From Pseudobdellovibrionaceae bacterium (GTDB lineage: Bacteria; Bdellovibrionota; Bdellovibrionia; Bdellovibrionales; Bdellovibrionaceae): a stretch of DNA of 64,000 nucleotides. Under the pieces are notes generated by a model. That model made no database searches. It was not told where the DNA came from and saw only the letters and a program-made list of their open reading frames with translations. This document shows, in pieces, positions 26,593-36,581 of this stretch. The stretch spans positions 16,505 through 80,504 of the forward strand of contig JABWCN010000008.1 of the NCBI GenBank assembly GCA_013359135.1, given 5' to 3'. A program made the position numbers and the translations under genes. Numbering within the stretch: position 1 is the first letter of the stretch; the number at the start of each line of letters is the position of its first letter.

Positions 26593-28463
26593 AGATCCCT
26601 CTGTGAGGAGTTAATTGTTTTAGTTAGCCTGTACCTTGCTTCGACGCCAACACCGCTTGAGGTTTTTCCGTAAGTATTTGCTTTAACAACTAACATATAA
26701 GTGCCAGGAGTTAGTTGGCTAAGTGTTAGACTTTCAGAACCATTTTCAATTGAGCCATAAGCGCGATTGCTAGTTTTGACAATGCTATCTGACTGTTCAC
26801 CATACTCTTTGGCTTCATACTCTTCAAAATAAGTATAATCTTCCCTGTAAAGATAAAGATCTAAGTCAACTGGTTGGTTAGCATCGCTTTGAGCATAAGA
26901 AAGATTTATGATGGCATTGGCAGCTATATCATCGTTTGTAATCGTAATTTTATAAAAATCATTAGATTTGAATTGATTTGATTTTTTATAAAAAGGACAG
27001 GATGTTCCCGCGCATAAAGTGAGATCTGCTACAGGACTAATATAGGTATTTGAACACGTATTAATGGTTTGTTCATTAAGAGGGTTAGCATAATTTTTAA
27101 AAACTTTACTTTGTTTCTCTTGAGAAAGGATGTTCAGCCAATAAGAATTGTTCGAGGAATAGGTAGAAGAAATTATTGAATCTAGCCCCTTGTTCATTAG
27201 AATACTTGACCGAAAAGCTTGCGAAGGAGAATGAAATCCATAAAAAGGATTACTAAAAACATTCCAAATCTCTTTGAATGGAATCCCCGCACCAATAGGA
27301 TATGTTAATGAAGTTGGTGATATCACTTTATATAAAGTTCGTGTAATTGATATTTCTCTAAAATTACCTTCACCGCTGGGTGTATTCGTTGGCATATTAT
27401 CTAAATTCGTTGAATTTGCATCATCATCGATAGTGATATACACGTTTTGTGAACAGGTTCCTTTGGTTTCTGTTGTGTCATTGCAGTACCCGGAAGTATC
27501 TAAGTAATAATTCTTACCTAGTATTGCAGCTTGGACAAAATTTGCAAAGCCTTCACTCCATGCTAGTCTAGGGTCAATAACAGCATCGCCATTATGATAG
27601 CCTCCTGGGGAATCTGTTTTTCCATAGACATCTTCTAGGAAGTGTCCATATTCATGAAGTATAACAGATTTGTCAAAATGGTCTGTATCAGACTTTGCGA
27701 CATCACCATTGTAGCCGCCTAAGATAAAAAGCTTATGCTCTCCTGGTTTGTAAAAAGATATAAGGCTGTCTGGATAGCCATAATAAGAATAGGGGTTGAA
27801 ACCAGCTTTCCAGTAGACAGAAACTTTATCGCTAACCCAAGAGTTATCGGATAATTGAGTTTTTAAGTATTCATTTGCATAGTAAATGGTTTTTAGAATA
27901 TGGAAAGCGGCTCCCTCCATTTTGGAGCTTTCGCTTTGTCTTGCCATAGCTTGGATCTCACCAGCATTGACATTAACCGAAGCTATATTGAAACTTTTTT
28001 CTATGAAATAAGGTTTATTGCTGGTGGGATCTTCAAGGATACTAGTTTTTATACGCGCATTATAAGCGCGCGAATAGATTCTAAGTGTTAACGTTCCAGA
28101 GTCCTTAGGAATATCAATACTAAAACTACCATCGAGGTTAGTTGTACCGCATTGAATTATATTAGAATTTGAGTCTAACAAATTGATCTCAGCATAAGAA
28201 ATGGCATCGGAAACAGGATTACCTGAAAGTACTTTAATATAGCCATGAGAAGTATAGACAGAGTTTACTGGGCGATAAAAGTAAACAGCTGAACCAGTTA
28301 ATGTTACATGGTTAGGAAAACTTTTACTTTCATGGCAAACAGAAGATTCTGGAATTTCAGTAGTTGCATTGCTAGAGCTAGAACCGCCATTCTTTTGGCA
28401 ATTCACGATAACGAAAAGCAACGAAAGCAGAGATAATGCTTTGAAAGTAGATTTAATCAACAT
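26577..28463 (-). CDS. Secreted zinc metalloprotease lipoprotein (HEYGH)
   Basis: 628 aa from the ATG at 28463 with AAAGAG upstream; this start gives a lipoprotein signal peptide ending LFVIVNCQKN (Cys22). After a Ser-rich linker comes a carboxypeptidase-regulatory-like beta domain (about 80-130, AEINLLDSNSN..TTNLDGSFSIDI), then a gluzincin-type catalytic region with ILHEYGHFLEDVYG (His270, Glu271, His274) and a second glutamate in AWSEGFANF (Glu304) as likely third zinc ligand. The C-terminal part (about 520-620) resembles a bacterial pre-peptidase C-terminal domain (VDLDLYLYRED.., LTPGTYMLVVKA). It is likely a cell-surface or outer-membrane protease; in a predator it could act on prey protein, but that is inference. 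Confidence 0.83.
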   Translation of the reverse strand: MLIKSTFKALSLLSLLFVIVNCQKNGGSSSSNATTEIPESSVCHESKSFPNHVTLTGSAVYFYRPVNSVYTSHGYIKVLSGNPVSDAISYAEINLLDSNSNIIQCGTTNLDGSFSIDIPKDSGTLTLRIYSRAYNARIKTSILEDPTSNKPYFIEKSFNIASVNVNAGEIQAMARQSESSKMEGAAFHILKTIYYANEYLKTQLSDNSWVSDKVSVYWKAGFNPYSYYGYPDSLISFYKPGEHKLFILGGYNGDVAKSDTDHFDKSVILHEYGHFLEDVYGKTDSPGGYHNGDAVIDPRLAWSEGFANFVQAAILGKNYYLDTSGYCNDTTETKGTCSQNVYITIDDDANSTNLDNMPTNTPSGEGNFREISITRTLYKVISPTSLTYPIGAGIPFKEIWNVFSNPFYGFHSPSQAFRSSILMNKGLDSIISSTYSSNNSYWLNILSQEKQSKVFKNYANPLNEQTINTCSNTYISPVADLTLCAGTSCPFYKKSNQFKSNDFYKITITNDDIAANAIINLSYAQSDANQPVDLDLYLYREDYTYFEEYEAKEYGEQSDSIVKTSNRAYGSIENGSESLTLSQLTPGTYMLVVKANTYGKTSSGVGVEARYRLTKTINSSQRDLCPAN

Positions 28464-28596
28464 GAATCTCTTTCGGCAAATTTTTCTGGTGACCTGAGCA
28501 ATTAGTTGATTGAAACTATGGATTAAAATGAGATTTTTTAACAAAATTAAAGTTGAATAAAGTGTGTATCTATTTTAAACGAGTTAGCAGTAAAAT

Positions 28597-30276
28597 ATGA
28601 ATAATAAATCGCCATTTTATAGAGAAATTTTAAGCGAATTAAAAAATAGATCATTTATTGGAGTTATTAATAATGTCCTTTTAAGTTTGTTGCTACTGAT
28701 TTCATTTCAATCTTTATATAAATTCAACTATACTTTTTTTAACCTAACTTATGCTATTGTTTTGTTTAGTTTGATAAGGTTAGTTCACGTTCATGCGTTT
28801 AATTTTATTAGCGATAGATTATGGCATGCAATTTTTAGTTTAATTAATGTTGTGACCGCGGTATCGTGGTCATTACTCTTGTATTATTCTTTAATAGAAT
28901 ATCACGTAGATTTTAGAATTGTTTCCTTGATTCATATTGTTTATGCAGGAGTGATTGCCTCTGCATCTTACAATCTTGGTCTTTCCTTCAGAGACTTTTT
29001 TTTATTTTCATTAATTATATTAATGGCACCAATTTTATTTTATAGTGTTAATTTTAAAGATTCATTTAATTCATTCTATATTTTAGCTATTCTTGTCATT
29101 TTTTTTATTTTTATTGCCTTACAAAGACGAGATTATTCAATTCAGTGGAGAAGAATTTTAACACAACAAAAAGAAATGGAAGTTTTGATTAATTCATTTC
29201 CAGCTGGCATTACCTTAATTAAAAATAGAAAGTATATTTATGTAAATAATAAGGCTTTAAAAGTATCTGGTTTAGAAAAATCTTTATTTATAGGCAAACA
29301 GGTTGGGTTTTTAGATAATCACGATGAGTTTAATTTCTACTTTGAAAAGTTTTCTGAATCTGAAAGTGAAAACTCAACTCATGAAATTAATCTTCGAATT
29401 AATAATGAAAGTAGGCTGCATTTATTGATTCTGCAAAAAATGGCTGATGATAAGTCTCTTATTATTGCAATTACAATTGATATCCATGAGCAGAGACAAA
29501 ATGAAGTAGCACTTCAAGCAGCATCCAAAATGGCAGCGCTTGGGGAAATGTCTAGTGGTCTTGCACATGAAATTAACAATCCATTAGCTGTAATTTCTGG
29601 TCAGGCGGGGCAGTTAATGCGAATGATTGAAAATTTATGTGAAAGTAAAATAACAAATGAGGAAAGCTTGAACTTGTCTGGAGTATCGGTAAATAAAATA
29701 TTAGATGGCTTACAGAGAATATATAAAACTTCATTTCGAATAGCTTCTATTATTAAGGGACTCAGGCAAATAGCTAGAAATGATGTTGCTGATTCTAGAG
29801 AGATAGTGAGTTTTAAGAATATACTCACGGATACTCTTAGTTTGTGTGAAACAAGGATGCAAAACAAAGGAATTTTATTTAAATTTAATTTAGAAAATGA
29901 AGAAGTCTTAGTAGATTGTCACCAGGCGCAAATTGGGCAAGTTATACTCAACTTACTTAATAACTCTATAGATGCCATCGAAGGCATAAAAGAAAAGTGG
30001 ATTCAAGTTAACGCAAAAGTTTTGGATCAGGAAAAAAAACTAAGAGTTGAAATAATAGACAGTGGTAAAGGTATACCTCTTGAAGTGGTAAGAAAAATTA
30101 TGAATCTATTTTTTACAACGAAACCTACAGGAAAAGGCACAGGTTTAGGTTTGAGTATTTCCAAATCTATTGTAGAGCAACACCAAGGGACTTTATATTA
30201 TGAAAATAGGTCTCTTAATACAACCTTTGTTATTGAACTTCCCATAGCTTCTGAAGAGAATACTTTAATTAGCTAG
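28597..30276 (+). CDS. Sensor histidine kinase, 6-TM + PAS-like + HisKA/HATPase
   Basis: 559 aa. About six hydrophobic helices in residues 20-175, then a PAS-like segment (190-300, LINSFPAGITLIKNRKYIYVNN), the H-box MAALGEMSSGLAHEINNPL and an ATPase domain with N-box LNNSIDAI, G1 IIDSGKGIP and G2 GKGTGLGLSIS. A membrane-bound kinase of the NtrB/KinB-like H-E-I-N-N-P-L class. No response regulator gene is adjacent, so it is an orphan kinase. The divergent neighbour is the metalloprotease operon, which might share regulation; not shown. Confidence 0.93.
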   Translation: MNNKSPFYREILSELKNRSFIGVINNVLLSLLLLISFQSLYKFNYTFFNLTYAIVLFSLIRLVHVHAFNFISDRLWHAIFSLINVVTAVSWSLLLYYSLIEYHVDFRIVSLIHIVYAGVIASASYNLGLSFRDFFLFSLIILMAPILFYSVNFKDSFNSFYILAILVIFFIFIALQRRDYSIQWRRILTQQKEMEVLINSFPAGITLIKNRKYIYVNNKALKVSGLEKSLFIGKQVGFLDNHDEFNFYFEKFSESESENSTHEINLRINNESRLHLLILQKMADDKSLIIAITIDIHEQRQNEVALQAASKMAALGEMSSGLAHEINNPLAVISGQAGQLMRMIENLCESKITNEESLNLSGVSVNKILDGLQRIYKTSFRIASIIKGLRQIARNDVADSREIVSFKNILTDTLSLCETRMQNKGILFKFNLENEEVLVDCHQAQIGQVILNLLNNSIDAIEGIKEKWIQVNAKVLDQEKKLRVEIIDSGKGIPLEVVRKIMNLFFTTKPTGKGTGLGLSISKSIVEQHQGTLYYENRSLNTTFVIELPIASEENTLIS

Positions 30277-30295
30277 GCTAATAAGCAGGGCGTGT

Positions 30296-31993
30296 CTATT
30301 TTTTTTTATCTTTATCATTAACAATTTGTTTACTTGAAAATTCATTTATCAAAAACACTGCAACTGAATTACCACCAACTGATTTTTTTCCTTGGGACGT
30401 TACCCACAAATATTCACCGTTAGGGCTGATTCCAAGACCAACCGGATAAGAATCAACTGGAATTCTACCAATAACCTTGAGGGTATTAGTTTCTAGAAAA
30501 ATAACTTCACTTCCGTTATTTGATGTTGTAAATAAATAATTCCACTTTGGATGAAGTTTAAAACTTCTTACACCAAGGCCCACAAAAGTTTTAACAATTT
30601 CAATATTTTTTAAATCAACATCTTTTAGGAAAACCTCTGGTTCTTTTTTAGAATTAAGAAATGTAATTAGTTTTTCAAAAGGAATTTTAGCGATTGTGCC
30701 AGTGGCATTGCAACCAGTATAAAGAAAACTGCCTTGACTATCGAAATGAATATCTCTAGTTCCAGGTTGAATCGAAAAAACTGTCTTAAAAAATAGGAAT
30801 TTGTCGTTTTCCTTTTTAAAAATAGTAATTCCTCCACCTTTCATTCTTGAAACCAATAAAAACTTATTATCTTTACTGAATGCAAGTCCTCTGACGCAAA
30901 GACCACAATCCTTATCTCTATCAGACTTTAGGTTTGTTAAAGGATGCTTTTTGTTAATTACTAAAAGTTGATGGTACTTGAATTTTTTGTAGTCTTTATC
31001 TCGGATATCATAGATTCCAACGGTGTTGTCCCCCCAATTAGAAATGGCTATGAACTGATTATCATGAGAGACTTCTACATATTTTGATATTGGTCCGGTA
31101 AACATTACTCTGATAATTTTTAAAGTTTTGGTATCCACAATGGCAACTGCCGATGAATCTTGTCCAAGATTATCGTAGTCTCTTCTGTAATAAGTAATCC
31201 ATAAATACTTTCCATCGTGTGAAAGAACACTTTCAACTGGTTTTCCAAGAAAATGCAAAGCCTGTTTGTGCTTGGGGGTGGGAAATAGATTTGATTTGCG
31301 ATCAATAATAACTTTGCTATCTACACTTAGATTTTTTAAGGATCTAAAATCATGTTTGATAATATCTATTTTTTGGCTACCATCTTTATTAAAGACAATG
31401 GTTTTAAATCCCTCTAATGAGTGAATATAAGTTTGCTCTCCTGATTTACTAAATTGCACTGACTTTGGTGAGAAAATATCTTCATCATAGTGATCTAAAC
31501 TAACTTCGGTTTTTTTATTGTAGGATTGCCACCTAGAAATAAGAGTTAATTGAATTGGAGAATCTTTTGGAAGACTTTGGCTAAAAAGTGGAGTTTCTTG
31601 TCTGAAAGTATTTACTTTTTTTCCTGAGTTAATGATTGTTAAATTTTCTTTTGCTGAATCAATATACAGTTTGACTCTGTCGTGGTCGGGATTTAATGAA
31701 ATTACCTTGGACCAGAGTTTAACAACTTCTTTCCAATCACTCAATTTCCAATAAGACCATCCTAATTCGTAGTAAGCATCAGCGCAGTTAGGTTCTTTGA
31801 TTAAAGCTTTTTTATACTCTTCAATGGCCAAGAGGGTATTGTTATTGGCTTGTAGTTGCATTCCATCGGTTAATAAAGAATTAGCTTCATTTGTCGTACA
31901 GCTAGAAATACTGCTTTTTTCTTCACTTTTTAATAAAGTGCTTTGTGTAAATATGATTAAAAATAATATTAAAAAATTATTTGCAAAGATCAT
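30296..31993 (-). CDS. Periplasmic TPR + YVTN beta-propeller protein
   Basis: 565 aa. Signal peptide (FLILFLIIFTQSTLLKSEE), a few TPR units at about 35-115 (LLAIEEYKKALIKEPNCADAY, YELGWSYWKLSDWKEVVKLW), then a beta-propeller domain from about 200 to the end, built of YncE/YVTN-like blades such as TLKVIGRIPVDSYPVGLGIS-x4-YLWVTSQG and SHDGKYLWITYYRRD. Such propellers are protein- or ligand-binding scaffolds in the periplasm. Tight coupling (17-nt overlap) with the small membrane protein encoded upstream suggests a complex. It converges with the 6-TM kinase gene, and no terminator is evident in the 19-nt gap. Confidence 0.82.
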   Translation of the reverse strand: MIFANNFLILFLIIFTQSTLLKSEEKSSISSCTTNEANSLLTDGMQLQANNNTLLAIEEYKKALIKEPNCADAYYELGWSYWKLSDWKEVVKLWSKVISLNPDHDRVKLYIDSAKENLTIINSGKKVNTFRQETPLFSQSLPKDSPIQLTLISRWQSYNKKTEVSLDHYDEDIFSPKSVQFSKSGEQTYIHSLEGFKTIVFNKDGSQKIDIIKHDFRSLKNLSVDSKVIIDRKSNLFPTPKHKQALHFLGKPVESVLSHDGKYLWITYYRRDYDNLGQDSSAVAIVDTKTLKIIRVMFTGPISKYVEVSHDNQFIAISNWGDNTVGIYDIRDKDYKKFKYHQLLVINKKHPLTNLKSDRDKDCGLCVRGLAFSKDNKFLLVSRMKGGGITIFKKENDKFLFFKTVFSIQPGTRDIHFDSQGSFLYTGCNATGTIAKIPFEKLITFLNSKKEPEVFLKDVDLKNIEIVKTFVGLGVRSFKLHPKWNYLFTTSNNGSEVIFLETNTLKVIGRIPVDSYPVGLGISPNGEYLWVTSQGKKSVGGNSVAVFLINEFSSKQIVNDKDKKK

Positions 31994-32678
31994 ATTTATA
32001 TTTTTCTTTCCAGAGGTGAAGCCATTTTTTAGCCATTAATAAAGAATTATTTTCTATGTTTTTATCAATAGTATAAAAAATATCTTTTTGTTTGTTTTTA
32101 CCATTAAAACAGAGGTCTTTGTTATTAACGTTTGATGGTGAGCGACAAGTATTAACTGAAAAGTAGTGAAAAAGTTTCTCTTTTTCTGATAGGAGAGAAC
32201 AGTAATTAACTAGATCTTTTTTCCAATTCTCTTCAGTTTTTTTTGCTGAAGGAATTTTTTTTATTAAAGTCAAAGTCTTCTTTAATATATCATATATTTG
32301 ATTGGTTGTAAAATTAGCGATGTTTAAAGGCTCTTCAAAAAAAATGATTTTCTTGTTTAATTCAAGCATGTATGTGAATAAAAAATTCTTACTTTGGTTG
32401 CAATATTTTTTTTGAAAATTAATCGTGTCATTTATCTTGTTATTCAAAGAAATTATCGCATCTCTTGAAATGAAATATTTGACTTCATTACTTTGACTAT
32501 TGATAAAGTCGATATTTTTTTTAATTTTTAAGAGCTGTAAATTTTCAATGATTTCACATTTTGAGATTGTAGGGTATATAATGACTAAGTTTCTCATCAA
32601 TAAAAAAGTAAATATCAAAACACTAATTAAAATTAGAGTATAAAGAAAAATAGTCGCAAATCTCTTTCTAGAAAGCAT
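31977..32678 (-). CDS. Membrane-anchored Cys-containing protein, unknown
   Basis: 233 aa. An N-terminal membrane helix (FATIFLYTLILISVLIFTFLLM) is followed by a Lys/Asn-rich helical periplasmic domain with six cysteines (SKCEI, KKYCNQS, VNYCSLL, VNTCRSP, KDLCFNG and YDLCK), which could form disulfides. It has no recognised domain. Its 3' end overlaps the start of the TPR-propeller gene, so the two are an operon. No good ribosome binding site before the ATG at 32678. Confidence 0.65.
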   Translation of the reverse strand: MLSRKRFATIFLYTLILISVLIFTFLLMRNLVIIYPTISKCEIIENLQLLKIKKNIDFINSQSNEVKYFISRDAIISLNNKINDTINFQKKYCNQSKNFLFTYMLELNKKIIFFEEPLNIANFTTNQIYDILKKTLTLIKKIPSAKKTEENWKKDLVNYCSLLSEKEKLFHYFSVNTCRSPSNVNNKDLCFNGKNKQKDIFYTIDKNIENNSLLMAKKWLHLWKEKYKYDLCK

Positions 32679-32835
32679 AACTAAATTTCGACATTTAATT
32701 GGTTTACTGAAGAATTAGTACTGATTTTAGATATTATTTGATTAGTCTAAGGTCTATATAGCCAATGAGAACAAAGTATGAGTTGTATAATTCCTAGACT
32801 GTTCTTATGTAAAACAAAAACCGATAGTTCTGTGT

Positions 32836-34341
32836 ATGAGTGTTAAGATTATTGAAGTTAAATCATTAATAGATTTATTATCTTTACCCGTCATTATTTT
32901 TGATTTAAAGACTGAGGTCTTAATTCATGTAAATGCGGCTGCTGCTGAACTTTTTGGATATGATGAAATAGCCATGACAGAGTTCACTTTAACAAAAATT
33001 TTTGCTTCTCAAAATCGAAAAAATATTGAAGCTCTTAGAGAGATTTGTTTTTTACATAGTGATGGATTTAAAATTAAAGAAAGTGATCTTTATATAAGAA
33101 GAAAAACTGGAAGACGATGTCCTGTCGAAGTGTCTTGCTCTGTTTTTACAGATGAAAACAATAAGTATGGTCTATTGAATATTATAGATCTAACAGAACT
33201 ATATTCGAAACAATTGGAAAAAGAGAACTTACTTCAGGATAATATTCGAATTTCTAAATTAGCTGACTTATCTCGACTGGCTACGGGAATGGCTCACGAA
33301 CTTAATAATCCGCTTGCTATTATCTCTGGATATTCTGAGCACATTGTAGACCAAATAGAAAAAGGTGTCACCGAGAAGGAAGTCTTTATTAAAAGTATTA
33401 AGCCAATCAAAGCAAATATTGTGCGGATGAATAATATTATATCAAAATTGATGAAGATGTTCAGATCTGAAGAGATTAAATTTACAGATGTTAACGTTAG
33501 GAGTTTGATTAATATTGCACTAAATACAATTAAAAGTCAGATTGAAAATACAAACATCATTATAAATTTAGATGTGCAGGAGTTTCATGTCAGTTGTGAT
33601 TTACTCTATACTGAGCAAGTTATCATAAATATACTTAATAATGCTATTACTGCAGTAAGTAAATATTCTGATCTTCGTATGATTAATATTACAACAACGG
33701 AAACATTGTCTGATATTTGTATCTCAATAAATAATAACGGCGATCCTATCTCAGAAGAGATTAAAGATAAAATTTTTTCGCCTTTTTTTACTACAAAGCA
33801 GGTTGGTGCTGGTGTGGGGCTTGGTTTATATTTAGCACAGAATATCATGCGTATTCATGAAGGAAAAATTACTTTCGAAACTAATCCAAAACTTGGAACT
33901 ACATTTAATTTATATTTTCCTAAGCGAAGTTCTGTTTTGGGTAACCTAATTAAAGAAAAGAAGTCGATTTTGCTTGTTAGTGAGGACATTAATTTTGTTA
34001 AAAAATTCCATGATTCTTTTTTTCCTCTAGGGTTTAAGGTTGTTGAGGCTCGAGATATCAGTGAAGCTAGCTCCTTATTGCATGTTAATAAATTTGACTC
34101 TATTGTTTGTGACTTTGCGTTTGATAAGAGCAGCAGTGAAAACTATATAAAAATTATAAATGAAAATTATTCTACTCCAGTTGTTATCTTATCCAAAGAT
34201 GTGCATAATAAAGATTTAAAAACTATTGAAAGATTAAAGAATGTATACTTATTTTCAAATGAATTAATTGAGGAAGAAGTTAAAGATATTTCTTTAGTTA
34301 TAGATCAATACCAATCAATTAAAGACCTAAAAGCTGCTTAA
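32836..34341 (+). CDS. Cytosolic PAS-histidine kinase with altered C-terminal receiver
   Basis: 501 aa without membrane helices. PAS domain at 10-125 (SLPVIIFDLKTEVLIHVNAA), H-box LADLSRLATGMAHELNNPL at about 146-164, N-box ILNNAITAVS, G2 GAGVGLGLYLAQ, then a receiver-like domain from about 376 (KSILLVSEDINFV). The receiver has an acidic pair and a likely phospho-Asp in DSIVCDFAFD, and Ser in VVILSKD, but the conserved C-terminal lysine (usually K-P) is replaced in YLFSNELI, so phosphotransfer may be impaired. Orphan hybrid kinase; the partner is unknown. Confidence 0.9.
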   Translation: MSVKIIEVKSLIDLLSLPVIIFDLKTEVLIHVNAAAAELFGYDEIAMTEFTLTKIFASQNRKNIEALREICFLHSDGFKIKESDLYIRRKTGRRCPVEVSCSVFTDENNKYGLLNIIDLTELYSKQLEKENLLQDNIRISKLADLSRLATGMAHELNNPLAIISGYSEHIVDQIEKGVTEKEVFIKSIKPIKANIVRMNNIISKLMKMFRSEEIKFTDVNVRSLINIALNTIKSQIENTNIIINLDVQEFHVSCDLLYTEQVIINILNNAITAVSKYSDLRMINITTTETLSDICISINNNGDPISEEIKDKIFSPFFTTKQVGAGVGLGLYLAQNIMRIHEGKITFETNPKLGTTFNLYFPKRSSVLGNLIKEKKSILLVSEDINFVKKFHDSFFPLGFKVVEARDISEASSLLHVNKFDSIVCDFAFDKSSSENYIKIINENYSTPVVILSKDVHNKDLKTIERLKNVYLFSNELIEEEVKDISLVIDQYQSIKDLKAA

Positions 34342-34420
34342 TTTGTAAACTTAAAATTTGTGCAAATTGTTTCCTTAGAAAGATAGACTTTTCTTTGTTA
34401 TCACTTTTATATTTTTAGTA

Positions 34421-34458
34421 AAATAAAAAACAGGGTTAACCATAGGGTAACCCTGTTT
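34421..34458 (-). terminator. Terminator of the clpP-clpX operon
   Basis: AAACAGGGTTA and TAACCCTGTTT form a perfect 11-bp stem with a 9-nt loop. On the minus strand the stem runs into TTTTTTATTT, a good intrinsic terminator 26 nt after the clpX stop. On the plus strand it may also end the PAS-kinase transcript less well. Confidence 0.82.
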
Positions 34459-34483
34459 CATAAATCAATTTATTGGACAGCTA

Positions 34484-35782
34484 TTAGGCACTTTCTGCAG
34501 GACCTGATGAGTTATTCGATTTGCTATTCTTGATTTCTTCCTCTGACTTGAAAACTAAAAGAGGCTGAGATCTCATGTTAATAACATTATCATCAATTAG
34601 AACTTCTTTAACATTTTCTTTTGAGGGCACATCGAACATAATATCTAACATAGAAGTTTCTAGGACTGCTCTTAAGCCCCTAGCACCTGTTCTTCTTTTT
34701 ATAGCAGTTTGGGCTATCGCTTTTAAAGCTGTTTCTGTGAATTTCAGATCAATACCTTCATAGTTAAACAATTTCTGATATTGTTTGGTGATGGCATTTT
34801 TTGGTCTGACCAAAATGTCTATCAAAGCAGATTCGTTCAAAGGATCTAGAACAGCCATGACTGGAAGACGACCAATAAACTCAGGAATGATTCCAAATTT
34901 AACTAAATCATCGGGCTCTACACTTTGTAGAATATTTTCTCCAGTATCTTTTTCTTGATCGGTTCTTATATCTGCTGCAATACCCATAGTTTTGTTTGTA
35001 GTTCTATTCTCAATAATCTTGTCAAGACCAACAAAAGCTCCCCCGCAAATAAACAATATATTTGAGGTATCAATTTGAATAAATTCTTGTTGTGGATGTT
35101 TTCTGCCACCTTTAGGAGGAAGATTAGCTACAGTACCTTCAAGAATTTTTAAAAGAGCCTGCTGAACTCCTTCTCCACTGACATCTCTAGTGATAGAAGG
35201 ATTTTCAGATTTTCTAGAAATTTTATCAATTTCATCGATATAGATCACACCTTTCTGACATTTTTCAACATCATAATCAGCTGCTTGAAGAAGATTGAGA
35301 ACAACGTTTTCCACATCTTCGCCCACATATCCGGCCTCGGTCAGAGTTGTGGCATCTGCCATAGCAAAAGGAACGTTTAGAATTTTTGCAATGGTTTGAG
35401 CTAGCAAAGTTTTACCAGAACCAGTTGGTCCTATGAGTAAAATATTTGATTTTTGTAATTCAACATCAGAGTTTTTCTTGCCTGAGGAAATATTATTTAT
35501 CCTTTTGTAGTGATTATGAACAGCCACAGCTAATGACTTTTTAGCTTGGGTTTGGCCAATCACATACTCATCAAGGTGTAATTTAATATCTAATGGCTTT
35601 GGAACTTTGAAAGTGCCTTTTACCGACGTTTCTCGTTCTTTTTCCTCGTCAATGATGTCGTTGCAAAGATCAATACATTCGTCACAGATATAAACTCCTG
35701 GACCAGCGATCAATTTTTTAACTTCTTTTTGGCCTTTGCCACAAAAGCTACAGCGTAAATTATTTTGTGCGGGTGTAGACAT
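34484..35782 (-). CDS. clpX: ATP-dependent protease ATPase subunit ClpX
   Basis: 432 aa from the ATG at 35782 (AAGGA 9-10 nt upstream; the TTG at 35788 sits too close to it). N-terminal C4 zinc finger (CSFCGKGQ.., ICDECI), Walker [15 protein letters not shown], pore loop [10 protein letters not shown] (the G-Y-V-G motif), Walker [12 protein letters not shown], sensor 2 [10 protein letters not shown]. It unfolds substrates and feeds them to ClpP. The loop that docks on ClpP, usually I/L-G-F, aligns here with MGI (in [10 protein letters not shown]), a conservative variant. Six nt behind clpP. Confidence 0.96.
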   Translation of the reverse strand: MSTPAQNNLRCSFCGKGQKEVKKLIAGPGVYICDECIDLCNDIIDEEKERETSVKGTFKVPKPLDIKLHLDEYVIGQTQAKKSLAVAVHNHYKRINNISSGKKNSDVELQKSNILLIGPTGSGKTLLAQTIAKILNVPFAMADATTLTEAGYVGEDVENVVLNLLQAADYDVEKCQKGVIYIDEIDKISRKSENPSITRDVSGEGVQQALLKILEGTVANLPPKGGRKHPQQEFIQIDTSNILFICGGAFVGLDKIIENRTTNKTMGIAADIRTDQEKDTGENILQSVEPDDLVKFGIIPEFIGRLPVMAVLDPLNESALIDILVRPKNAITKQYQKLFNYEGIDLKFTETALKAIAQTAIKRRTGARGLRAVLETSMLDIMFDVPSKENVKEVLIDDNVINMRSQPLLVFKSEEEIKNSKSNNSSGPAESA

Positions 35783-35788
35783 CTTCAA

Positions 35789-36400
35789 TTATCCTTTTTT
35801 AAGGCTTGTTTTTCTTGTTTCAACAATGTGATCAATGATTCCAAATTCTTTGGCATCTGTAGGGCTCATAAAGTTATCCCTTTCCATAGCACTAAATAAT
35901 TTGTCATAAGCTTGACCCGTATGCTTTTCGTAAATTCTCGTTAACTTTTCTTTAGTTTTCACAAGCTCTCTGGCGTGTATTTCAATATCTGTAACTTGAC
36001 CGCCAATTCCGCCACCACCCAGATGTGGTTGGTGGATCATGATACGTGTATTGGGAAGAGAGTAACGTTTCCCTGCTGTTCCACCAGCCAACAAAAGTGA
36101 ACCCATGCTAGCTGCCATTCCCATGCAGTAGGTAGCTATGTCACATTTTACAAATTGCATAAAATCATAAATAGCCATACCTGCTGAAACACTTCCACCA
36201 GGAGAATTAATGTAAAGGTGAATATCTTTTTCGGGGTTATCTACCTCAAGAAACAACATTTGTGCAATTAAAGAGTTTGCAACTTCATCAGTCACGGCAC
36301 TCCCTAGCATAATGATGCGGTCCTTGAGTAGGCGAGAATAAATGTCATAAGATCTTTCGCCTTTAGAGGTTTGTTCAATTACATAAGGTATTAAAGCCAC
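35789..36400 (-). CDS. clpP: ATP-dependent Clp protease proteolytic subunit ClpP
   Basis: 203 aa. I start it at GTG 36400 rather than an ATG at 36430: AGGAG lies 7 nt before the GTG, and the protein then opens [20 protein letters not shown], the classic ClpP beginning. Catalytic triad: Ser98 in [10 protein letters not shown], His123 in MIHQPHLGG, and the aspartate in MERDNFMSP. Also INSPGGSV. It forms the tetradecameric peptidase chamber docked by ClpX. Operon clpP-clpX is conserved; here tig is not upstream. Confidence 0.96.
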   Translation of the reverse strand: MALIPYVIEQTSKGERSYDIYSRLLKDRIIMLGSAVTDEVANSLIAQMLFLEVDNPEKDIHLYINSPGGSVSAGMAIYDFMQFVKCDIATYCMGMAASMGSLLLAGGTAGKRYSLPNTRIMIHQPHLGGGGIGGQVTDIEIHARELVKTKEKLTRIYEKHTGQAYDKLFSAMERDNFMSPTDAKEFGIIDHIVETRKTSLKKG

Positions 36401-36581
36401 TTCCGTACTCCTGGTTCTGAAGATTAACATGGTTTTTCTTCTATGCTATCATCTTCGTGGTTATTTGAGAAACATATCGGTTACATCTTACTATACTTTA
36501 TTTAAAAAGACCTTGAAGAATCAAATATCTGTGATAGACCTTTACAATTAACATAAGTAGCTAATAACTCACGGAGTCAGT

